NCBI RefSeq assembly: GCF_004405105.1 | Contig: NZ_SORW01000046.1 | Location: forward strand, 62,001 to 126,000 | Direction of reading: 5' to 3' | From: Jeotgalibacillus sp. R-1-5s-1 | Lineage (GTDB): Bacteria > Bacillota > Bacilli > Bacillales > Jeotgalibacillaceae | Length of the DNA: 64,000 bases | In this document: piece after piece, positions 33,982 through 42,983 of the stretch | Layout: the number at the start of each line of letters is the position of its first letter | How positions within the stretch are numbered: the first letter of the stretch is position 1 | The notes under the pieces: model-generated | Database searches by the model: none | Seen by the model: only the letters and a program-made list of their open reading frames with translations | What the model was told of the DNA's origin: nothing | Position numbers and translations under genes: made by a program

Positions 33982-34829
33982 TATTCTAGCTCCTTTCCAG
34001 TTACCTTTAGAAAGATCTGTCCAAGTGTCGGATTATCCGTATGCATGGCTTTGATTTCTCCGTTTGCGATCAGGTCTCTGATTTGATCGGCCTGATCCGG
34101 CTGATTATCAATGACTAATCGATTGCCTTTAAAGGTTTCCACATGAAAAGCGTGTGTGGAATATTTGTAGCGAAGTGAATTCGGACTGTCTAATTCCTGC
34201 AGTTCTCCGTTATGCAAAAACGCAACACGATCACATAACTCAGTCGCTTCCTCCATATTATGAGTAGTCAAGAAAATGGTTGTGCCTGCTTCATTCAGTT
34301 TTTGCAGTCCACGGTGAATATGTGCCATATTTCCAGGATCCAGAGCAGATGTTGGTTCATCTAGAAATACCAGTTTAGGATTGTGAATAAGCGCTTTGGC
34401 CAGCAATACTCGCTGTTTCATTCCTTTTGACAGCGTCGACACTATTTTTGAACGTTCATCATGCAAATTAACTTCTCGCAGTACCACATCGATTTGCTTC
34501 AGCGGCGCACCATATAATTTACAAAATAGTTTCAAATTATCATAGATGGTCAGTCGCTCATATAACGAGCTGTTATCTGATAATATTCCGACTTGCGATT
34601 TGAATGCTGACGATCCAAAATTTTCCGAATCAATACCCAGTACTTTAACATCACCAACAGTTTGTTTCAGCTCTCCGGTCAATACCTTAACAGTAGTTGT
34701 TTTACCTGAACCGCTTGGACCAAGAAATCCGAAAATCTCCCCCTGCTTAACATTAAAACTCACTTTATTAATGGCGGTATGCTCACCAAAAATCTTCTGC
34801 ATGCCTTTTACTTCGATGGCATTTTCCAA
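33981..34829 (-). CDS. ABC transporter ATP-binding protein
   Basis: A 282-residue ATPase with Walker A GPSGSGKTT (about 38-46), signature LSKGMKQRVLLAKAL and Walker B LVFLDEPTSALDP; the C-terminal 70 residues form the extra domain of drug/bacteriocin exporters. TTG start at 34829 with GGAGTG upstream. Operon with the ABC-2 permease. Confidence 0.87.
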   Translation of the reverse strand: MENAIEVKGMQKIFGEHTAINKVSFNVKQGEIFGFLGPSGSGKTTTVKVLTGELKQTVGDVKVLGIDSENFGSSAFKSQVGILSDNSSLYERLTIYDNLKLFCKLYGAPLKQIDVVLREVNLHDERSKIVSTLSKGMKQRVLLAKALIHNPKLVFLDEPTSALDPGNMAHIHRGLQKLNEAGTTIFLTTHNMEEATELCDRVAFLHNGELQELDSPNSLRYKYSTHAFHVETFKGNRLVIDNQPDQADQIRDLIANGEIKAMHTDNPTLGQIFLKVTGKELE

Positions 34830-34883
34830 CTAAAACACTCCTTTCGACGATTTCCTTCATCGTAATGGAATGAATGGCTGGAT

Positions 34884-34939
34884 GCAGTCATATCAAGCCG
34901 AAATGTACTGAAAGAAGATTGAATCGTACTTATATCAAG
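34884..34939. promoter_or_regulatory. Candidate LytTR operator: two 14-bp direct repeats 42 bp apart
   Basis: gcagtcatatcaag (34884-34897) and gtacttatatcaag (34926-34939) stand four helical turns apart between the LytTR regulator gene and the ABC exporter. Paired sites on the same DNA face are usual for this regulator class. Confidence 0.5.
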
Positions 34940-34983
34940 TTAAAATATCATTTAAAAAACCTTCCAGATAGGGTGAACTGTAC

Positions 34984-35946
34984 CTATTTCAGGTTTAATT
35001 TTTCCTGGATATCCTGAATTTTGGAACGGGACAGAGGAATAGTTGACTGAACCTTATTGCTAATCCTGAGTGAATACGAGTTTTTCGACCACGTAATGAT
35101 TTCACGTACCTTTTGCAGATTCACGATATAGGAGCGGTGACAACGATAAAATCCGAAAACCTCTAATTTCTTGTTTGCTTCAGCCAGTGTGTCTTCCATC
35201 GCATATGATTCCTCATTGATCATAATCATCGTCTTTCCATCCTGACTTTCGATATAATCGATCTCTGTCGGATCAAATAGAATCATTTTATCTCCTACTC
35301 TTGCTGGTATCTTAAATAGATTTGCAGCAACTGGTCCTCTGGGACTTTCCAATTCAGACTGTATAGAGGTGTCTTCAACTTCACCTTCATCAGCTTCAAC
35401 TTCCTGCAAACCATCCTGCTTAAGCTTATACACACGATCTCCAAGTAAAACGGCATGTTCCATGCTGGACACTAAAATAAGCACAGGTATCTGTAGATCC
35501 TTTATTTTTTGAAGCATATTAATAAAATTATTAACTGTTATAACATCTACGCCGTGTATCGGTTCCTGGAACACCATTTTCTTATAACCACTTATAAAAT
35601 ATTTAGCAAAGTAGACTCGTCGAATTTCAGATTCTGAGCATTTGTCCAGAGCTTTCTTTGCACAAGTATGCAGTTCAAACTCCACGAGAATTTTAGGTAA
35701 TGGCATTTTACAATTGAACCATTTTAGAAAAAAAGCGATATTATCTTCTACTGACAGGCGCATGTATAACCCCTCCTGCAGATCAAATATCGGTATATTT
35801 GTATTCCTGCGTAGGGTGTTCACCAATTCAGCCTGTAAATCCCCATCACTGTAAATTGACGTTGCCTGTGAGTCGTTGATGGTAAGAGTAAATAAAGGAA
35901 GCGACTCACTACCTATTATTTTTTCGTCTATTGTAAAATGTGACAT
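34984..35946 (-). CDS. LytTR-family regulator with a degenerate ABC ATPase domain
   Basis: A 320-residue fusion. Residues 1-190 keep the order of an ABC ATPase after loss of Walker A: LQEGLYMRLSVEDNI as Q-loop, SESEIRRVYFAKYF for the signature, MVFQEPIHG for Walker B (Gln127-Glu128-Pro129 instead of DEP), and LVSSMEHAVLLGDRVYKL for the H-loop. Residues 215-318 are a LytTR DNA-binding domain (FYRCHRSYIVNLQKV). It probably reads the state of, or docks on, the adjacent exporter. The window shows no partner histidine kinase. Confidence 0.82.
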   Translation of the reverse strand: MSHFTIDEKIIGSESLPLFTLTINDSQATSIYSDGDLQAELVNTLRRNTNIPIFDLQEGLYMRLSVEDNIAFFLKWFNCKMPLPKILVEFELHTCAKKALDKCSESEIRRVYFAKYFISGYKKMVFQEPIHGVDVITVNNFINMLQKIKDLQIPVLILVSSMEHAVLLGDRVYKLKQDGLQEVEADEGEVEDTSIQSELESPRGPVAANLFKIPARVGDKMILFDPTEIDYIESQDGKTMIMINEESYAMEDTLAEANKKLEVFGFYRCHRSYIVNLQKVREIITWSKNSYSLRISNKVQSTIPLSRSKIQDIQEKLNLK

Positions 35947-36298
35947 TTTCCCAGTCCTTTCTATTACATTAAATTATAATAAATGGATGGCAACAAATAT
36001 CATTTCGTTATGATTCTACAACTTAGTAGTTTCATTCAATAAAAGGGCGTTATCACATAGATTTCATTTTCAGCTTAACTGCAGCTATGACTTCTGCATC
36101 TCTTAATTCTACTCACTAAATGCTGAATACTCAATTTATTTAAAAAGCAAGGCTTTTTTCCCTTCACTAACGCTGCATTTTTAAAAGACACAATTCCCCG
36201 GTAAGGAATTGTGTCTTCGTTTGTAAGTGCATTTTCTTTCCATTAAACCGGCCGAGCGATTTATCAATAAAAAACATAAAAGAGTTAAAAATCGAGAA
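35947..36298. other. Gene-free stretch of 352 bp
   Basis: Holds the bla terminator; no gene supported. Confidence 0.5.
36183..36216 (-). terminator. Terminator of the beta-lactamase gene
   Basis: agacacaattcc / ggaattgtgtct is a 12-bp perfect stem; on the minus strand it is followed by TTTTAAAAA. Confidence 0.75.
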
Positions 36299-37201
36299 TT
36301 AATTTTCTTCTAATCTCTCAACCGCTATTTCTGCGGCTTTGGCAATCAGTTCATCATCATACTCGGCATCAGGTTCTTCACGACTGGAAAGTATTGAAAG
36401 AATGATAGGCTCCTCATCCGGTGGCCAGATGACAGCAATATCGTTTCGAGTTCCATATGAGCCTGATCCGGTTTTGTCTCCGACTATCCATTCTTCCGGC
36501 ACACCTGCCCGAATCAGGTTATCTCCCGTAGTATTTCGTATCAGCCAGTCATTTAGCATCTCCCGCTTCTCCTCAGAGAGAACGTCACCAAGTGTGAAGG
36601 CCTGCAGACTCTCAGCAAGTGCTTTAGGTGTACTTGTATCGTTCGTTTCTCCAGGCTCCACATCGTTAAGATCAGGCTCGATACGCGCTGGTTCTGTGAC
36701 ATCATCTCCTATTTCTCTTAGTACCTCCTTAAATCCTTCAGGCCCTCCGATCGCCTCAAATATAAGGTTGGCAGCTGTGTTGTCACTGTAACGGATCGAT
36801 GCATCACTCAACTCCTTTAGAGTCATTCCTTCATCAACAAACTCTTCAGTAACGGGGTTATAATTCACTAAATCTTCTTCTGTAAAATTGATACGTTCAT
36901 CAAGTTCTTCCATTGATTTCTTCTTCAAAAGTGCTCCTACAGCCAACGCCTTGTGTGCAGATGCATATCCGAAGCGTTCATCTTCATTGTAGGCAACAGA
37001 TTGGTTGTTGCCTGTATCAAGCGCATAAACGCCTAGTTTTGTATCATACTCCTTTTCAAGGTCTTCAAAACTGGAATTCATTGTCGCTTCTTCATTTTCT
37101 TCGTTTTGATCAGGTTCATTTTGACTGTTCAAACAACCTCCAAGAAACAAACTCCCTAGCATCACTGTTCCTAAAAATCTCCGCATTGAAAAACGTTTCA
37201 T
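36299..37201 (-). CDS. bla: Class A beta-lactamase (lipoprotein)
   Basis: A 300-residue serine beta-lactamase. Lipobox LGGC (Cys23) predicts membrane anchoring. Catalytic parts are complete: S81-A-H-K84, S139-D-N141, E175-P-D-L-N (the omega-loop Glu166 equivalent) and K243-T-G. SAHK in place of the common STFK is a mild oddity. ATG at 37201 with GGAGGATTCTT; the longer reading to 37288 crosses the operators. Controlled by the double operator upstream and the blaR1-blaI pair at 38.4-40.6 kb. Confidence 0.9.
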   Translation of the reverse strand: MKRFSMRRFLGTVMLGSLFLGGCLNSQNEPDQNEENEEATMNSSFEDLEKEYDTKLGVYALDTGNNQSVAYNEDERFGYASAHKALAVGALLKKKSMEELDERINFTEEDLVNYNPVTEEFVDEGMTLKELSDASIRYSDNTAANLIFEAIGGPEGFKEVLREIGDDVTEPARIEPDLNDVEPGETNDTSTPKALAESLQAFTLGDVLSEEKREMLNDWLIRNTTGDNLIRAGVPEEWIVGDKTGSGSYGTRNDIAVIWPPDEEPIILSILSSREEPDAEYDDELIAKAAEIAVERLEEN

Positions 37202-37247
37202 AAGAATCCTCCATTTGAAAATATTTATTAACCACTTCACCTCAAAA

Positions 37248-37292
37248 ACTTGACTACAATTGTAGTCCGATATTACAATTGTAGTCAAGTTG
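37248..37292 (-). promoter_or_regulatory. bla promoter covered by two BlaI operators
   Basis: Dyads actacaattgtagt (37253-37266) and attacaattgtagt (37272-37285) carry the TACA/TGTA core recognised by BlaI/MecI. Minus-strand -35 TTGACT (37288-37283) and -10 TACAAT lie within them, 18 bases apart, so bound repressor would block the polymerase. Confidence 0.85.
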
Positions 37293-37832
37293 TTTTATTT
37301 TATTTTTGAGTTCAACTTTTCTCAAAAGACTGATTGGAAGATAAGAGATGAAACTATTAATAGACCCTAAGTGTCATTTGAGGTTGAAATAATAACATTC
37401 CACCCTTTATTCGGTACATTTGGGCTTCATATAGTTACTGTTCACGGGATTTTCACGACATTTCCAATGATCTTTTATAAGCTGAGTAACAGGTAGATAG
37501 CGTAGATAAAAGACGTGCCTCCATGAGTCAATTCATAAGAAAAGGAGTTGACAAAGGATTTAATCCAGATCGGGCATTGATCAAAAACGTTCGAAAAACA
37601 CGGCCTTAAAAGATATTCTTATCTGTATCAGTGAAGAAGAAATCCTGGCTCTCTTTCCCTGCAGACTAAGGTAGAAGTTTAATAAAACATTTATTAACAA
37701 ATTAGGAGTTGTAACGAGTAGCAGCGGGGTATAGGAAGTATTAACGGTTTAAACGAATTTGTCTGCTTTTGCTCGTTCACTGAATGCAAGTAACAGAAAA
37801 GTTTTGGATAATCAATTCAAGGAGTGATAAAC
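37293..37832. other. Gene-free stretch of about 540 bp
   Basis: Only very short frames without convincing ribosome sites. Nothing identified. Confidence 0.45.
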
Positions 37833-38024
37833 ATGTTTGGTAAGAAAAATGATAACAGGTTTGTTGAAAAATCAGTGCAGCATTATCAGTTCGGGATGAT
37901 CTTAGTACTCATCGATACAGAAACAGGTGTCCATTACCTGCATACCTGGTCTACACAGGGAACTTCACTTACACCATTACTAGATGAAAATGGTGATGTG
38001 GTTATAGAAAAGGATTTCAATTAA
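37833..38024 (+). CDS. DUF6440-like small protein
   Basis: A 63-residue protein. The layout RFVEKSVQHYQFGMILVLIDTETGVHYL and the end LTPLLDENGDVV (given in parts) match small proteins I know as DUF6440; function unknown. ATG at 37833 lies eight bases after GGAG. Followed by a long perfect hairpin terminator. Confidence 0.72.
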   Translation: MFGKKNDNRFVEKSVQHYQFGMILVLIDTETGVHYLHTWSTQGTSLTPLLDENGDVVIEKDFN

Positions 38025-38398
38025 TATCTTTACCATCAGGTGATAGAAACCTGGACAAAACCTGTCTATAGTAAAAGGCACCCTAACAAAAAGTGTTACG
38101 CTACCTATCGCAAACATTAAAAAATGTAAGCAAAAACGTCTAACAAATTGTATGACAACCTGTTAGACGTTTTTGCTTAAAGTTACTATACTTAGGAATT
38201 AAATGGATGCTAATTTAATTTCCATTAATAAAAAAGAGTATTCTGTCACATCTCACTATTTCAGTATGTCTTTATTATCGTTTTATGCGATTAGTTTCTG
38301 TTGAATATTGTAAATAACGCCATTAAACTCACAAACATATCTTTATATCACTTATATTGATAGGCTGAAGTGATTACCTCATAAAGGGAGGGGAAATT
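38025..38398. other. Stretch of 374 bp upstream of blaR1
   Basis: Holds the DUF6440 terminator; no TACA-N-TGTA dyad of the kind found at bla was seen near blaR1. Confidence 0.5.
38128..38178 (+). terminator. Long perfect hairpin terminator
   Basis: Two 18-bp arms, aagcaaaaacgtctaaca and tgttagacgtttttgctt, are exactly complementary over a 15-base loop. Confidence 0.88.
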
Positions 38399-40141
38399 TT
38401 GATTTTATCTCAAATGCTAATGACAGTCGGACTATCGGCAATAACTATTGCTGTGATCTTTCTTGTGCGTCATTTCCGCCTGTCAGCCTCCTGGCGCTAT
38501 CATCTTTGGTTTTTACTTATCGTCACTCTTACGTTTCCCTTTTTACCAAAAGGGTGGATTTCATTTAGCACATATATAAACTTAAGAACCGAGACCCCGG
38601 TGCCATTTGCACCGCCTGAAATGCCCGAAACGAATTCCGGTTTTAACGGGAATTGGACGCAAGACTTCGGTATATCAGTCAATCAATTGGACTATTCAAA
38701 TTTTAATACAATTTTTCTCATTATCTGGGTAGCCGGTATTATTATTTTCAGCTTTTGCTTTTTCCTATCTTATTTGAAATTGAATCAAATTGTAAAAACA
38801 GCGCAGCGTGTAAGAAATACAGCTATTAATGCGCTATTCGAATCCTGTAAAAATGATCTTGATATGAAGAAAAACATTTCATTATTAGTGTCGTCGCACA
38901 TTCGATCACCGTTAATCTTTGGATTTTTCAAGGTAACGATTTTGATACCTAAAGAGTTAGAGCAGAAAATGTCACTGAAAGACCTAAGATATGTGATTCT
39001 TCATGAATTGCAGCATGAAAAAAGCTACCATACAAAGTTTAACTACCTTTTTCTTTTGTACCAGGTTCTATACTGGTTCAACCCATTCGTCTGGCTTGCA
39101 TTCAAAGAAATGCGGTTGGATCGGGAGTTAGCCTGTGACGATGCAGTTCTCCATTCTCTAAACGATGATTCTTATAAAGCATATGGTCATACTATTCTTT
39201 CTTGTTATGAACGACATCCTGATTTCTTAACAATCACTAATCATCTGGCAGGTTCCAAAAAACAAATAAAGAAAAGGATCACCCATATTGCCTTATTCAG
39301 CAGAAATTCCAGTAACAGACTTATAAAAAGCAGGATACTTTTTGTTGTCACTACACTGTTTATTTTTATGCAACTGCCCTTATTCACACTTGCCTCTGAA
39401 AATGAAGATTATTATGATATAAAGGATCAAAAGGTTATCACTGAGGACTTAAGCTCTTATTTTGACAAAGAGGACGGAACCTTCGTTTTAACAAGCCTGA
39501 AGGATAACAGATATCGTATTTACAATGAGCAGAAAAGCAGATTGAGAGTACCTCCTAACTCGACTTATAAAATTTACAGTGCTTTGATTGGTCTTGAAGA
39601 GAAAGCCATAACGCCTAATGATTCTTCGTTTAAGTGGAATGGAAAAACATATGATTACCAAGAGTGGAATAGAGATCAGACTCTATATTCCGCAATGGAA
39701 TATTCCGTTAACTGGTACTTTGAGATTCTCGATGGGAGGATTGAACAAGATAAAACTGCCATCTATCTGGATCAGTTCGGTTATGGAAACAAGGATTTGT
39801 CAGGTGGAACAGGTCAATATTGGCTTGAGTCTACCTTGAAAATCTCTCCTTTTGAACAGGCTAAATTACTTCGCAATCTGTATACAAATGAACAAAATTT
39901 TAACCCGGTAAATATCGAAACTGTCAAATCAGCACTAACACTTGAAGAAAACAGCAGCTCAAAGCTGTATGGAAAAACCGGAACAGGTGTCATTAACGGG
40001 GATACCGTGAATGGGTGGTTCATTGGATTTGTGGAAACCAATGATGATACGTGGTTTTTTGCTACAAACATTGATACTGGCGGTGGAAGCAAAGCTGCAG
40101 AAATTACACTGTCGATACTAAAAGATAAAGGTTTGTATTAG
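38399..40141 (+). CDS. blaR1: BlaR1/MecR1-type beta-lactam sensor-protease
   Basis: A 580-residue membrane sensor. N-terminal membrane helices surround an M56 metalloprotease domain with HELQH (residues 202-206); a helix near 330 leads to an outer penicillin-binding domain with S388-T-Y-K, SVN and K526-T-G motifs. Acylation by a beta-lactam activates the protease, leading to loss of BlaI. TTG start at 38399 with GGGAGGGG upstream. Followed by blaI after 49 bases. Confidence 0.9.
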   Translation: MILSQMLMTVGLSAITIAVIFLVRHFRLSASWRYHLWFLLIVTLTFPFLPKGWISFSTYINLRTETPVPFAPPEMPETNSGFNGNWTQDFGISVNQLDYSNFNTIFLIIWVAGIIIFSFCFFLSYLKLNQIVKTAQRVRNTAINALFESCKNDLDMKKNISLLVSSHIRSPLIFGFFKVTILIPKELEQKMSLKDLRYVILHELQHEKSYHTKFNYLFLLYQVLYWFNPFVWLAFKEMRLDRELACDDAVLHSLNDDSYKAYGHTILSCYERHPDFLTITNHLAGSKKQIKKRITHIALFSRNSSNRLIKSRILFVVTTLFIFMQLPLFTLASENEDYYDIKDQKVITEDLSSYFDKEDGTFVLTSLKDNRYRIYNEQKSRLRVPPNSTYKIYSALIGLEEKAITPNDSSFKWNGKTYDYQEWNRDQTLYSAMEYSVNWYFEILDGRIEQDKTAIYLDQFGYGNKDLSGGTGQYWLESTLKISPFEQAKLLRNLYTNEQNFNPVNIETVKSALTLEENSSSKLYGKTGTGVINGDTVNGWFIGFVETNDDTWFFATNIDTGGGSKAAEITLSILKDKGLY

Positions 40142-40190
40142 AATAAATTGTCCAATGCTGCTTTTATGGCTGAAGATTGGAGGAATGAAC

Positions 40191-40568
40191 ATGTCAAAAG
40201 AAATGCCGAAAATTACTGAAGCAGAATGGCAAGTGATGAAAGTACTTTGGAAGAAGTCGCCCCTAACAGCGAACGAGGTTTACAGCGCTTTAAAAGAACA
40301 CGAAGGTTGGAAGCCGAAAACAATTCGCACTCTTCTTGACCGGCTAAATCACAAGCAAGTCATTACAGTTAATAAAGAAAAGCGCGTATACACCTTTGCG
40401 CCACTCTACTCTGAGCATGAGTGCCAACGTGCTGAAACAAAATCTCTGATCAACCGGATATACGGCGGGATCACTAAAACGCTCATCGTCCAATTTATTG
40501 AAGATGAAACGTTAACAAAAGAAGAAATAAAAGAATTAAAGGAAATACTCGACAAAAAAAGTGATTAG
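40191..40568 (+). CDS. blaI: BlaI/MecI-family repressor
   Basis: A 125-residue winged-helix repressor. ITEAEWQVMKVLWKKSPLTANEVY and KTIRTLLDRL (recognition helix) are typical, and the C-terminal helices form the dimer. It binds TACA/TGTA dyads such as those at the beta-lactamase promoter. ATG at 40191 with GGAGG seven bases upstream. Shares an operon with blaR1. Confidence 0.92.
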   Translation: MSKEMPKITEAEWQVMKVLWKKSPLTANEVYSALKEHEGWKPKTIRTLLDRLNHKQVITVNKEKRVYTFAPLYSEHECQRAETKSLINRIYGGITKTLIVQFIEDETLTKEEIKELKEILDKKSD

Positions 40569-41177
40569 AACGGTGCCTTTCGTGAAGTTATAAACTTCCG
40601 AAGGATTGAGTTATAGCGTTAATATTTTTTTACTATTCTTTCGCTGATTGGAGATGAGAGCTGACGGCACTTGTGAAAAAATACAGGCGTCAGAATCGGC
40701 ATCGGATTTTGCAAAGCCTAAATGATACAACAATACTTTACACGGGGTTAAGGCTATTTGTTGATTACCAAACAAGATGTCTTTTTTTAAAGGTTTTGCA
40801 TGTAGCCGATCTGGATTGACTGGATTTCAAGTGATCATCTTACCTCATGGAATTTGATACGCGTTTTTGTTAACACAAAGCCTAAGCTTTTATTAATTCA
40901 AAATCATAGACTTAAACTTGGCCACTAGTGTTGCACTAATTAATTCTTAATATTAATAAGACTCAACATCTTCACTTACTTATTTTAACGCAAAGAAAAA
41001 GTCCTTTATAATGGATTAGTCAGGTGGTAACCCGTCCAAATCCATTAATAAAGGACTCACGCATGAACAAGATTATAAGAAAAATGTCATTTTGACAATG
41101 GTTTTCTTCATTCAATGTTCAATATACATCTAAACGTCTAAGCCAAGATTTCTAGTTCGTTTCGCCAACCGAATGAT
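40569..41177. other. Gene-free stretch of 609 bp
   Basis: Contains a minus-strand terminator (41000-41057) and a second-family repeat (41102-41206). A short ATG frame at 41063 (MNKIIRKMSF) looks like a possible insertion-sequence remnant but is too short to call. Confidence 0.5.
41000..41057 (-). terminator. Terminator-like hairpin downstream of the fad operon
   Basis: gtcctttataatggat and atccattaataaaggac pair over about 23 bases; on the minus strand a TTTTTC run follows. Confidence 0.65.
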
Positions 41178-41206
41178 TCAAAATATACGTCCCCATGATT
41201 CACTCT
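41102..41206. repeat. Second dispersed repeat family, copy B (overlaps a gene end)
   Basis: Same order of blocks as copy A, with atatacgtccccatgattcac at its right end. It overlaps the 3' end of the acyl-CoA dehydrogenase gene and encodes its last residues (ESWGRIF then stop). Confidence 0.65.
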
Positions 41207-42956
41207 CCACCAACCGATCCGCAATCCCCCGGTTCACTTCAACCTGCCCTCCAAGAGAATTAAAGCCGCTGCAAGCACGAATGGTCAACGTCAGCATCTC
41301 TTCACGCTTTTCACCATCACAAACATTGCAGACGAGCACCCGTGAAATTCGCTCGGCATCCCAAATTGCACTTTCTAAATACGATCTCGTCAAATCCATT
41401 TTCATCGTTTCTTTTTCTTCTCCGTTTTTCACTACGGCCTTTTGCGTTCTGAGCACTGCTGATTCTGCAGCAAATAGTGTTATCGCAAGGTCCGCCAGAT
41501 TCATCAGTGCTTCCTGCTCATTTACTAAGGTTTCACCGTACTTTTCATATACTAGTCCCGCATTAACTAAGAACAGGTTCCGGATCGTTTCAACTGCCGC
41601 CCGCTCCTGTGCCAGGCTGCCTTCAACACGTGAAGGGTCACGAAGTGCGCTGAAAGCCTCCTGCACCTTACTTGCCAGGTCCACTTCCCCCTTCATTACT
41701 TTCCGGAAAAGATGAGTCGGGATGAGCAGGCGGTTGATTTCGTTTGTACCTTCGAAAATCCGGTTGATTCTTGAATCACGGTACATCTGTTCAATGCCGT
41801 ATTCTTTAATGAATCCGGCACCGCCGTGCAGCTGCAGCGCTTCATCGACGACATAATCGAGCGTTTCTGAGCCGAACACTTTACAAACTGCACACTCCAC
41901 CGCATATTCTCCCATCTGCTGGCCGATCAGTTTGCGATCGGATGACGTTGCCAGATTACCGAGCGCGTCCTCGATCAGGCTGGCTGTCCGGTATTGCAGT
42001 GATTCTGCTGCGTAAATGCGGGCAGCCATTTTCGCTACCTTTTGCTTTGTCGCAGGGAAGTCAGCGATCACACGGTTAAACTGCTTTCTTTCTTTTATAA
42101 ATCGAATCGTCTTTTTTAATCCGGTTTTTGAAACACCTGTGCAGGCAGATCCGAGATTGAAACGACCGAGGTTCAGCACGTTCAGTGCAATCACGTGTCC
42201 CCTGCCGACTTCCCCTAACAGGTTTTCAACCGGCACAAAGCAATCTTCCAAAATCACGGACCGGGTAGACGAGCCCTTGATCCCCATTTTCTGTTCCTCA
42301 GGCCCAAGTGATAATCCCTTAAAATCCTTCTCCACAACAAACGCAGTAAAGTGCTGGCCATCCACTTTTGCATAAACAATAAAGGTGTCTGAAAAGACCG
42401 CATTCGTAATATAAATTTTCGTTCCGTTTAGCACGTAATGAGTGCCTTCCTCATTTAGTACAGCAGTCGTTTGAGCAGACAGTGCATCTGAGCCTGCATT
42501 CGGTTCTGTTAAGCAATACGCGCCGATCCATTCTCCTGAAGCGAGCTTTGGCAAATACTTTTTCTTCTGCTCCTCTGTCCCAAAATACGTAATAGGCAGC
42601 GTTGCGATACACGTATGGTTGGAATGCGCGACACCATAACCTCCTGCAGAACCAATCATTTCACCAACGATTCCCTTGCTGATTTTATCAAGCCCCAGCC
42701 CGCCATACTGCTCGGGAATGCTGTGAGCGAGAAGACCGAGATCCCCCGCTTTTCGCATCAGTTCCGGCACGAGTTCAAATTCCTGCTGCTCAATCCTCTC
42801 CACAAATGGTGAGACTTCCTTTTCGATAAACTGCCTGGCTGTCGCACCGATCATTCGATGCTCATCAGTAAAATCCTCCGGCGTAAAGATCTCGTCAGGA
42901 TCAAGCGCTCCATACAAAAAGCTCGCTCCCCTATGTAACACAGTCCGTTTTTCCAT
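41178..42956 (-). CDS. fadE: Acyl-CoA dehydrogenase, FadE/YusJ type
   Basis: A 592-residue long-chain acyl-CoA dehydrogenase; length and order match FadE (YusJ) of Bacillus subtilis. AYCLTEPNAGSDA and MGIKGSSTR are FAD/substrate-binding signatures; EGTNEINRLLIPT near residue 400 includes the catalytic Glu region; a roughly 180-residue C-terminal domain follows. Last gene of a four-gene operon. Its last seven codons lie in a dispersed repeat. ATG at 42956 after GGGGAGG. Confidence 0.85.
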   Translation of the reverse strand: MEKRTVLHRGASFLYGALDPDEIFTPEDFTDEHRMIGATARQFIEKEVSPFVERIEQQEFELVPELMRKAGDLGLLAHSIPEQYGGLGLDKISKGIVGEMIGSAGGYGVAHSNHTCIATLPITYFGTEEQKKKYLPKLASGEWIGAYCLTEPNAGSDALSAQTTAVLNEEGTHYVLNGTKIYITNAVFSDTFIVYAKVDGQHFTAFVVEKDFKGLSLGPEEQKMGIKGSSTRSVILEDCFVPVENLLGEVGRGHVIALNVLNLGRFNLGSACTGVSKTGLKKTIRFIKERKQFNRVIADFPATKQKVAKMAARIYAAESLQYRTASLIEDALGNLATSSDRKLIGQQMGEYAVECAVCKVFGSETLDYVVDEALQLHGGAGFIKEYGIEQMYRDSRINRIFEGTNEINRLLIPTHLFRKVMKGEVDLASKVQEAFSALRDPSRVEGSLAQERAAVETIRNLFLVNAGLVYEKYGETLVNEQEALMNLADLAITLFAAESAVLRTQKAVVKNGEEKETMKMDLTRSYLESAIWDAERISRVLVCNVCDGEKREEMLTLTIRACSGFNSLGGQVEVNRGIADRLVESESWGRIF

Positions 42957-42983
42957 TTCAAAAACCTCCCCTGAGTGGTCAGA

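Noticed and set aside
37523-37609. 28-codon frame starting MSQFIRKG between bla and the DUF6440 gene
   Set aside because: Poor ribosome site, short, and no similarity recognised.
41063-41097. Short frame MNKIIRKMSF as an insertion-sequence remnant
   Set aside because: Ten codons are too few to assign; no inverted ends or further transposase sequence was found.
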